From Actinomycetota bacterium (GTDB taxonomy: Bacteria; Actinomycetota; Actinomycetes; S36-B12; UBA5976), in the NCBI GenBank assembly GCA_016870945.1, contig VGAH01000008.1, positions 1 to 20,007 of the forward strand: 20,007 nt of DNA, given 5' to 3'. The notes below the pieces were generated by a model. That model worked only from the letters and a program-made list of their open reading frames with translations, was not told the origin of the DNA and ran no database searches. The position numbers and the translations under genes are program-made. This document shows, one piece after another, positions 6,528 to 12,749 of the stretch. The stretch's first letter is position 1. Each line of letters starts with the position of its first letter.

Positions 6528-9064
6528 GATCGGTCACCAACTTCAAAGTCCGCGCCGATGTCAAGGCTTGGCGCTGAATGGGTCAGTGCGCCAACTGCCA
6601 AATAATCGACACCTAGTTCAGCAAGTTCGCGTGCTTTGTCAATTGTGAGGCCACCGCTTACCTCTAATTTCGCTTGGCCCTTATTGATTTTGACTGCTTG
6701 TGCTATCGAATCGCGACTGAAGTTATCTAACAAGACCTCAACGGCACCTGCTGCCAGCGCAGCTTGTAAACCTTCGAGGTCATCAACCTCTATCTGAACC
6801 TGCGCCCTATCAGCCCTCTCTAGAGCAAATTTCATTGCTGCGGTAATTCCGCCGGCCGCTGCAATGTGATTGTCTTTAATCAATATCGCATCGCCCAGAT
6901 CGAGGCGATGATTTAGCCCACCCCCAACTCGTACGGCATATTTCTCGAGCTTTCGTAAACCCGGGGTCGTTTTGCGAGTATCTCTAACTCGCGTGGATGT
7001 GCCGTCCAAGGCCTTAACCCACTCTCGAGTCGCGGTGGCGATGCCAGACAAATGCCCCAAATAATTCAAAGCTGTTCGCTCTGCCAATAACAGCGCACGG
7101 GTATTGCCACTTACTTTCAGAATTAAGTCCCCAGCGCGAACGCTCTCGCCATCAAACTTGCAGACTTCTATTGCACACTCACCACCCTTGAGAGCAGCGC
7201 AGGTGTCAAACGTCGCCGCGGCGATTGGCACACCCGCCACTACGCCAGGTTGCCTTGCAACCAAATTCAACGTGGCTCGGCTTTCAGCAGCGATCGTTGC
7301 CTCAGAGGTGAGGTCTACCCCGCCCGGTGAATCTTCAGCTAAGGCTTGGGCCACCCATTGGCTCACATCTCGTGAATTAAGACCTGCCTCTTGCATCAAG
7401 TTCTCAGTAACAAGCGAGAAAGGCGCGTGACTCAAAGGTGCTAGTGACGTCACGATCTCGCCGGCTCGAAGGCTCACATTCACCCGAACACGCCAACGAG
7501 AATCATCTGTCGCGGGGAAGTCCTCTCGCCAATGTGAGCCACGACTTTCTTCTCGGGCAAGAGCTGCCGTTAGTAGAGCTGTTGCCACCGTATGCAAATT
7601 CGTAGAACCCCACGCGGCAGTTGAAGGCTGATCGGTGACCTTCGAAGCTAACTCGCCCAACTGCGTTAGACCCAGGCGCAAGCCCGTCTCGCTTCGCAAC
7701 AGACCAGCGAAATCAGTGGCGATGCGCGTTACTTCATCTGCTACTTCAGGGGCTAGCACTGCGCCTCGAACTAAAGATTGCGCGGGGCTGGCAATGCGCA
7801 GCGAATCAGCCCTCACGGTCTTGCCAAGACGTTCGGCTACAACTAAGCCCTCGAGCAAAGAGTTTGACGCTAGGCGATTTGCCCCATGCACACCGGTGCA
7901 AGCGCATTCACCTACGGCATATAAACCCGCAACCGTCGTGCGACCGTACATATCTGCTACGACGCCGCCGCTTGCGTAATGCGCAGCCGGCACGACCGGG
8001 ATCAAGTCATGGACGGGGTCTATTCCGTGCTCACGACAGGCGCTTAGCACGTTTGGGAAATGACTCAACCAAACCTGTTCGCCAAGGTTTCTCGCGTCAA
8101 GCCACACGTGAGAGGCGTGCTGGTCATCTAGGTATTTAGCAATGGCTTTGGCGACGATGTCTCGCGGTGCCAGATCACCAAGTGGGTGAACACCGGTCAT
8201 TAAAGGCTGCTTGGCCAGGGTCAAGAGTTTCGCACCCTCACCGCGCACCGCCTCTGTCACCAGTGGCTGGCGCCCACGTGCGTTCTCACCTAACCATAAA
8301 ACGGTGGGGTGAAATTGCACGAATTCAAGATCTGCGATTGTGGCCCCAGCACGAAGTGCTATTGCTAGGCCATCACCTGATGCAACCAGCGGGTTCGTAG
8401 TTTGTGAAAACACTGCACCAATGCCACCCGTAGCCATCACAACTGCTTTTCCGACAACAGCGCCGACCCCGTCCGTCTTACCTTCACCAATGACGTGAAC
8501 CGTGGCACCGACGACTTGACCCGACGCATCTTTTAATAGATCGAGCGCGACTGCGTGCTCGATGACCTTTATGTTCGGGTCACGCAACACCGTTTCAATC
8601 AGAGCCCGAACGATCTCAGCCCCGGTTGCATCCCCGCCTGCATGCGCGACTCGACGTCGTTGATGTCCGCCTTCGCGCGCCAACGCCAACTCGCCCGATT
8701 CGTCACGATCGAAAATTGCGCCTCGTTCAACCAGCCGACGCACGGCGGCCGGCCCTTGAGTTACCAAATCACGCACCGCATATGGGTCACACAAGCCAGC
8801 ACCTGCGACCAACGTGTCAGCTAAATGTTCTTGTGGTGAGTCTTCAGCACTAAGTGCTGCGGCCACCCCGCCTTGCGCCCAGACCGATGAACTCGAAGTG
8901 AGCACGTCTTTGGTAATAATCAAGACTTGAAAACCTTGGGCGCGAAGCGATAACGCCGCTGTAAGGCCAGCAACCCCCGAGCCAACGATGATGACCTCGG
9001 TTTGCTCTACCCAACCAGGTCTGGGGGCTAAGAGTTTTTCGCTAAGTCTGGGTCGCACCCTCAT
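6524..9064 (-). CDS. nadBC: L-aspartate oxidase fused to nicotinate-nucleotide pyrophosphorylase (NadB-NadC)
   Basis: This single 846-residue frame joins two enzymes of de novo NAD synthesis. Residues 1 to about 545 are NadB, the FAD enzyme oxidising aspartate to iminoaspartate: dinucleotide-binding IIVGSGVAGLTAALSLRAQG (25-44), SSSSVWAQGGVAAA (57-70), REGGH (130-134), FQFHPT (around 252), RDIVAKAI (301-308), AAHYASGG (360-367) and GANRLASNSLLEG (394-406). Residues from about 560 are NadC, which turns quinolinate and PRPP into nicotinate mononucleotide: AERTALNYLGHLSGIAT (661-677), RDTRKTTPGLRKLEKYA (694-710), GGGLNHR, LIKDNH (728-733) and EVSGGL (801-806). No stop or frameshift is seen at the junction. 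In most actinobacteria these are separate genes beside nadA. NadA, the Fe-S enzyme acting between the two halves, is not in the window. The gene starts 16 bp after the panC stop. Confidence 0.95.
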   Translation of the reverse strand: MRVRPRLSEKLLAPRPGWVEQTEVIIVGSGVAGLTAALSLRAQGFQVLIITKDVLTSSSSVWAQGGVAAALSAEDSPQEHLADTLVAGAGLCDPYAVRDLVTQGPAAVRRLVERGAIFDRDESGELALAREGGHQRRRVAHAGGDATGAEIVRALIETVLRDPNIKVIEHAVALDLLKDASGQVVGATVHVIGEGKTDGVGAVVGKAVVMATGGIGAVFSQTTNPLVASGDGLAIALRAGATIADLEFVQFHPTVLWLGENARGRQPLVTEAVRGEGAKLLTLAKQPLMTGVHPLGDLAPRDIVAKAIAKYLDDQHASHVWLDARNLGEQVWLSHFPNVLSACREHGIDPVHDLIPVVPAAHYASGGVVADMYGRTTVAGLYAVGECACTGVHGANRLASNSLLEGLVVAERLGKTVRADSLRIASPAQSLVRGAVLAPEVADEVTRIATDFAGLLRSETGLRLGLTQLGELASKVTDQPSTAAWGSTNLHTVATALLTAALAREESRGSHWREDFPATDDSRWRVRVNVSLRAGEIVTSLAPLSHAPFSLVTENLMQEAGLNSRDVSQWVAQALAEDSPGGVDLTSEATIAAESRATLNLVARQPGVVAGVPIAAATFDTCAALKGGECAIEVCKFDGESVRAGDLILKVSGNTRALLLAERTALNYLGHLSGIATATREWVKALDGTSTRVRDTRKTTPGLRKLEKYAVRVGGGLNHRLDLGDAILIKDNHIAAAGGITAAMKFALERADRAQVQIEVDDLEGLQAALAAGAVEVLLDNFSRDSIAQAVKINKGQAKLEVSGGLTIDKARELAELGVDYLAVGALTHSAPSLDIGADFEVGDRS

Positions 9065-9080
9065 ATCGAACCATCAACCT

Positions 9081-9950
9081 CTAAATCGCTTTCAAATCGA
9101 TCGGCTGATTGTCGATGATGCGCACACCATCAACTTGGGCTGCCAAAACTATTCGAGCAGGCCCCACAGCGTTTATGGGCAGGCATGCATCGTCAACAAC
9201 TTCGACGTATTCCGGCCGTACAGCGGGTTTTGCGTCAAGCTCACCGAGCACAGCCGCCTTTACCCCCGCTGCGTTCGAGCCGTCGCGTGCTGCCTCGACC
9301 CCGGCAGCAAGTGCGGTCGGTATTACGCGTGCCTTGCTTAAACCGCCCTCATCTAGTCTGCCCAGCCGACTAGATCGAGCCATTCCCCATTCGTCGCGAG
9401 AAGTTGGCACCGCGAGAATTTCGACATTAGGCACGAGACTTGAGGCCAGCATTCGTACGAGCACCAATTGCTGAAAATCTTTCTCGCCAAAACAGGCTGC
9501 TTGTGGCCGCACTGCATCGAAAAGGCAAGAGACGGCAGTTAGTACGCCCAAGAAGTGGCCTGGCCGTGAAGCCCCCTCAAGAATGTCGGCAGTTTGCGAA
9601 CCCGTTAGCAAAGTCTGTAACCGCTCTTGACTAACCGGTGCGTCACCGCCATATATATCGGCTTCACTCGGTGCCCAGATCACGTCAACACCCCACTCGG
9701 TGGCGAGGGCTGAGTCAGTTACCAAATCGCGTGGGTAGACCTCTAGATCATGCGAATCTTGAAACTGCAAAGGATTAACGAAAATGCTCATCACGACCAA
9801 TGCACCGTCGTGATTTGCCGCGTATGCCTTAGCTGATTCCACCAATGACTTGTGCCCTAAATGCAAGGCGCCCATCGTCGGTATCAGCACACGCGAGTTG
9901 TTCGCTAAGGCAGAAGCTAAGTCACCGCGCGTATGAACAAGTCGGGTCAT
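9081..9950 (-). CDS. panC: Pantothenate synthetase (pantoate--beta-alanine ligase)
   Basis: PanC condenses pantoate with beta-alanine using ATP to form pantothenate. The 289-residue protein has the class I aminoacyl-tRNA-synthetase-like fold markers: PTMGALHLGHKSLV with the HxGH pair, IFVNPLQF, RPGHFLGV, and FGEKDFQQLVLVR with the conserved lysine. The KMSKS-like loop reads GMARSSRLGRL; the two serines and arginine are kept, but the usual LAMSSRN context is altered (Met-Ala-Arg before, Leu in place of Asn after). The ATG at 9950 overlaps the stop of the DUF3180 gene by one base (TAATG), implying coupled translation. The pantoate and beta-alanine supply genes panB and panD are not in the window, whereas in M. 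tuberculosis panD follows panC directly. CoaX, encoded two genes downstream, uses the product. Confidence 0.95.
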   Translation of the reverse strand: MTRLVHTRGDLASALANNSRVLIPTMGALHLGHKSLVESAKAYAANHDGALVVMSIFVNPLQFQDSHDLEVYPRDLVTDSALATEWGVDVIWAPSEADIYGGDAPVSQERLQTLLTGSQTADILEGASRPGHFLGVLTAVSCLFDAVRPQAACFGEKDFQQLVLVRMLASSLVPNVEILAVPTSRDEWGMARSSRLGRLDEGGLSKARVIPTALAAGVEAARDGSNAAGVKAAVLGELDAKPAVRPEYVEVVDDACLPINAVGPARIVLAAQVDGVRIIDNQPIDLKAI

Positions 9951-10444
9951 TAACTAGGTGCACCGTCAACAGCGGCCTCTTCGTCTTTGGGCATAATTCG
10001 ACATATCCGCTCAAGCCACAGTGCAGCCAAGACCAACAGCCCCGAGGCAACAACCGCAGCAAATGCCGCGGCAATTCGTTCGTTGGCTAAACCAACAGCT
10101 ACCGACTTACTTAAGTAGGCCGCCTGAAGGTAATAGACACCGACACCGAGGTAGACCCCGCCAACTAGCGCACCAGTTCGAGAAGCCGCAAGAGCCAACG
10201 CCGAAGTTCTTACGGCTACCACAGCGCTTAACCGTTTTGTTCCTTGGTCACCTTGGATCCGTCGCTTTACTTCATAGGCCCAAATCGCAATTGCCAGAGC
10301 AACCACGACTAACCCAGTAGTTGCCGACCAAGGGACGGGGAATGCGCGATCTACTAACGCCTTCCAGAGATTAGGTAGTGCAAAACCCACTATTGCCGCG
10401 GCCAGAACGTACAAAGCCAACGTAGAAATCTTGGTTGGCTTCAT
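9950..10444 (-). CDS. DUF3180 family membrane protein of unknown function
   Basis: This 164-residue hydrophobic protein has four probable membrane helices (about residues 7-26, 42-57, 86-108 and 123-145). A basic cytoplasmic loop (KRRIQGDQGTKRL) follows the second, and an acidic tail ends the protein. The start MKPTKISTLALYV, the RTSALALAASRTGALVGGVYLGV block and the ALWLERICR motif match the DUF3180 pattern known from actinobacteria, where the gene sits immediately after folK, as it does here. The ATG overlaps the folK stop by four bases (ATGA) and the stop overlaps panC by one base, so it is tightly coupled between folate and pantothenate genes. No catalytic motif is visible, and I do not assign a function. 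Family membership is fairly sure from context and composition. Confidence 0.85.
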   Translation of the reverse strand: MKPTKISTLALYVLAAAIVGFALPNLWKALVDRAFPVPWSATTGLVVVALAIAIWAYEVKRRIQGDQGTKRLSAVVAVRTSALALAASRTGALVGGVYLGVGVYYLQAAYLSKSVAVGLANERIAAAFAAVVASGLLVLAALWLERICRIMPKDEEAAVDGAPS

Positions 10445-10932
10445 GCGTACCTAACGCAAACAGAGCTAGGGCCACGTACATCTAACGAGCGAAGCAAGTC
10501 AATGACTGGTGTGCCATTTAATACTGCACTCGAGTCGAGCTCAAGCCACGGCCGCAGAACGAAACCTCGTTCGTTAGCTCTTGGGTGAGGCAGCTTCAGT
10601 TCGGCATCGTCAATTTGCTGGTCGCTAGCCCAGATCAAATCAATATCTATGGCGCGTGGCCCCCATCTAAGGCTTCGAGTTCGACCTAATGATTCTTCAA
10701 CTTGCTGGCACACCTTCAGCAACTCAATCGGACTCAAAGTAGTTTCGAGCAACACGTTTCGATTTACGAACCATGATTGTCGAATTGGCCCCCAAGGCTC
10801 GGTAAGCCAATCGCCCGATGACTGAGCCGAAAAGACTTGTGGGTTAGCAGCAAGCTTTTCAACTGCTAAATCGAGAGTTTGAACTGGGGAAACCTGGTTT
10901 GCCCCCAGACTCAAGAGAAATTCGGTGCTAAT
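10441..10932 (-). CDS. folK: HPPK, 6-hydroxymethyl-7,8-dihydropterin pyrophosphokinase (apparent ATT start)
   Basis: FolK transfers pyrophosphate from ATP to hydroxymethyl-dihydropterin, making the substrate of FolP. The core is intact: SLGAN, YRTxP-like DWLTEPWG, FVNRNVLLET, RWGPRAIDIDLI with the two Mg-binding aspartates, and PHPRANERGFVLRPW. The first conventional start in frame is TTG at 10914, but it would begin inside the first beta strand and has no Shine-Dalgarno sequence. The frame reads upstream as (I)STEFLLSLGAN. The ATT at 10932 overlaps the folB stop as TAATT, exactly like the TAATG junction before panC, and AGGGG lies seven bases upstream. With that start the metal-binding aspartates fall at residues 96 and 98, against 95 and 97 in E. 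coli. I therefore extend the gene to 10932; the fallback is 10914. The family and function are secure, the start less so. Confidence 0.9.
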   Translation of the reverse strand: MSTEFLLSLGANQVSPVQTLDLAVEKLAANPQVFSAQSSGDWLTEPWGPIRQSWFVNRNVLLETTLSPIELLKVCQQVEESLGRTRSLRWGPRAIDIDLIWASDQQIDDAELKLPHPRANERGFVLRPWLELDSSAVLNGTPVIDLLRSLDVRGPSSVCVRYA

Positions 10933-11291
10933 TAATTCGCCCCTGAAAGGGTTACAGAGACATCGGTGATTGGGGCCCCCAGGTCAACCTGCGGCTTATG
11001 CACGGTGATTTTGGCTCGAGCTACCAGCGGCAGGGACAAAACTTCTTGCAAAATCGCTTGTGCCAATGTTTCGATCAGATTCTTAGGCGCAGCCTGCAAT
11101 TGGTGGCGTGCAATTTCAACTAGTTGCGCGTAGTCAATGGTGTTTTCAAGTTCGTCGTTTTGCGGGGCAGCGCGCAATCGCACTTTCATGTCAACGACAA
11201 AGAGTTGATCTCGCACCTTTTCATAATCGAAGACACCGTGTTTGGCATAGATTCTTATTCCACTAACCCGTATCACTGGGCCTTTTTTCAT
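10932..11291 (-). CDS. folB: Dihydroneopterin aldolase
   Basis: FolB cleaves dihydroneopterin to hydroxymethyl-dihydropterin and glycolaldehyde in folate synthesis. The 119-residue length is standard. Residues matching the characterised active site are present at nearly the same numbers as in the S. aureus enzyme: Glu24 in KHGVFDYEK, Tyr54 in TIDYAQLVEIA, Glu74 in NLIETLAQAI, and Lys99 in ITVHKP. The ATG at 11291 directly abuts the folP stop (TAG then ATG), with no spacer, and the stop overlaps the presumed folK start. Translation is therefore probably coupled on both sides. The N-terminal MKKGPVIRVSGIRIYAKHGV needs no alternative start. Confidence 0.96.
   Translation of the reverse strand: MKKGPVIRVSGIRIYAKHGVFDYEKVRDQLFVVDMKVRLRAAPQNDELENTIDYAQLVEIARHQLQAAPKNLIETLAQAILQEVLSLPLVARAKITVHKPQVDLGAPITDVSVTLSGAN
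10940..10944 (-). promoter_or_regulatory. Ribosome binding site deciding the folK start
   Basis: AGGGG on the minus strand, inside the end of folB, is seven bases before the ATT codon at 10932-10930. That is ideal spacing for a Shine-Dalgarno sequence. Nothing comparable precedes the TTG at 10914, so this site favours the non-canonical ATT start. Confidence 0.55.
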
Positions 11292-12074
11292 CTAAGGCCT
11301 AAGTGACTTGATTGCTCGGCGAACACCGGCTGGGTCATGCGTACGAACCCCCCAAACGCCCTTGGTCACCGCAAGGGCGGCTATCGCGGCCCCAGCTAAA
11401 TCCTTTAGCCCATTGTCACTCTGCTGCTCTGCGGGTAATAAAGACGCAACGAATCGCTTTCTTGACACCCCAATAAGTAGCGGCAAGCCAATGGCAACTA
11501 GGGCTGACAAATCTCGAAGCAGCTGCCAGTTCTGCGCGACATCTTTGGCAAAGCCGAACCCTGGGTCGATCACCAGCTGCGAAACCAACACTCCAGCCTG
11601 TTTTGCTCGAGCAACCTGTGCGTTGGTTTCGTTGAGTACCTGACCAGTCACGTCTTCATAGTTGGCGAACGAATCCATTGAGGCCGAGGGTGCTCGCCAA
11701 TGAGTCAACACGTAGGGCACACCTGCCTTGGCAACTACCTCAAACATCGCATCATCGGCCCTACCCCCGCTTACGTCGTTGACCATCCGAGCACCTGCCG
11801 ACAGTGCCGCGGTCGCGACCGATGCCCTCATGGTGTCAACACTTAAGAAGAAATCTCGCTTAGCTAATTCGGTGATTACCGGCATGACTCGTTCGATTTC
11901 AGTTTCTTCACTTATGCGTTGAGCCCCAGGGCGCGTTGATTCGCCCCCTACGTCGATTATTTCTGCACCGTCTTGTCTCATTTGTTCGGCGCGAGATATC
12001 GCCGCGTCAAATGAAAAGAATTCCCCACCGTCTGAGAACGAATCTGGGGTTACGTTAAGAACCCCCATGACCAC
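11292..12074 (-). CDS. folP: Dihydropteroate synthase
   Basis: FolP joins hydroxymethyl-dihydropterin pyrophosphate to p-aminobenzoate, and is the enzyme class inhibited by sulfonamides. The TIM-barrel signatures are in order: GVLNVTPDSFSDGG at the N-terminus, DVGGESTRPGA, FLSVDTMRA, VNDVSGG, LVIDPGFGFAKDVAQNWQLL, GVSRKRF and VRTHDPAGVRRAI. The usual MHWR motif reads THWRA, close to the MHWRA of M. tuberculosis FolP1. The GTG at 12074 starts two codons before the ATG at 12068. Neither has a Shine-Dalgarno sequence, and the in-frame stop at 12107-12105 limits extension. It follows folE after 38 bp, the largest gap in this operon. The gene is a normal-length DHPS of 260 residues. Confidence 0.96.
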   Translation of the reverse strand: MVMGVLNVTPDSFSDGGEFFSFDAAISRAEQMRQDGAEIIDVGGESTRPGAQRISEETEIERVMPVITELAKRDFFLSVDTMRASVATAALSAGARMVNDVSGGRADDAMFEVVAKAGVPYVLTHWRAPSASMDSFANYEDVTGQVLNETNAQVARAKQAGVLVSQLVIDPGFGFAKDVAQNWQLLRDLSALVAIGLPLLIGVSRKRFVASLLPAEQQSDNGLKDLAGAAIAALAVTKGVWGVRTHDPAGVRRAIKSLRP

Positions 12075-12112
12075 TGGGGCTTGAGGTAACGAAATCGTCG
12101 TTTTTTAGAAAA

Positions 12113-12739
12113 CTACCGTTGAAAGATCGTTGCCAACGCGGCAGCACGCTCAGTGCCGTTCTCGAGTGATCCACGAGCAGCTGACGTCACTGTCTTAGCA
12201 CCAGGCTTAAGAACGCCTCTAAGGGTCATGCAAGTGTGTTCGCAATCGACTACCACGATCACACCCTTTGGCTCGAGAATCCGCATCATGGCATCTGCGA
12301 TTTGGGAAGTCATTCGCTCTTGAACTTGAGGGCGCCTGGCAAATACATCAACTAATCGAGCAAGCTTTGAGATTCCAGTGACTCGGCCCGTTTCATTTGG
12401 CACATACCCAACATGGGCCACCCCCATGAAAGGCATCAAATGATGCTCGCAAGTTGAGTGAACCATTATGTCCTTAACAAGAACGAACTCGTCGTGCCCA
12501 ATGTCAAAGGTTGTTGCCAGCACATCCTCTGGGCGCTGGTAAAGCCCTGAAAAAATCTCTGCGTACGAGCGAGCTACACGTTCCGGTGTGCCGCGAAGCC
12601 CCTCGCGATCGGGGTCTTCGCCGATAGCAAAGAGGATCTCTCGAATGGCGTTTTCGACCCGCGCAGAGTCATATGGCGAACGCTGCGCAACGTCAATGTC
12701 AGCCAGTAAGTCATTGATGCGGCTGATCACTTCGGTCAT
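12113..12739 (-). CDS. folE: GTP cyclohydrolase I
   Basis: FolE converts GTP to dihydroneopterin triphosphate, the entry step to folate. The 208-residue protein has the type IA signatures: DREGLRGTPERVARSYAEIF (residues 44-63), VHSTCEHHLMPF with zinc ligands Cys97 and His100, KLARLVDVFARRPQVQERMT (125-144), and CEHTCMTLRG with the third zinc ligand Cys170. The C-terminus reads TVTSAARG. The ATG at 12739 lies 10 bp after the ftsH stop, and AGGT about nine bases upstream serves as a Shine-Dalgarno sequence. It heads the folate run folE-folP-folB-folK. No zinc-independent FolE2 is needed, since all zinc ligands are present. Confidence 0.97.
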   Translation of the reverse strand: MTEVISRINDLLADIDVAQRSPYDSARVENAIREILFAIGEDPDREGLRGTPERVARSYAEIFSGLYQRPEDVLATTFDIGHDEFVLVKDIMVHSTCEHHLMPFMGVAHVGYVPNETGRVTGISKLARLVDVFARRPQVQERMTSQIADAMMRILEPKGVIVVVDCEHTCMTLRGVLKPGAKTVTSAARGSLENGTERAAALATIFQR

Positions 12740-12749
12740 ATCTGACCTG

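Noticed and set aside
10441..10914. folK beginning at the TTG codon at 10914
   Set aside because: It would cut off part of the first beta strand and lacks a ribosome binding site; the ATT at 10932 fits better, though the TTG remains the fallback if non-canonical initiation is disproved.
12088..12106. AACGA-AATCG-TCGTT hairpin followed by a T-run on the plus strand, resembling an intrinsic terminator
   Set aside because: The stem is only five weak base pairs and no plus-strand gene precedes it; in the direction of transcription (minus) the run is A-rich upstream of the hairpin, so it cannot act as a terminator there.
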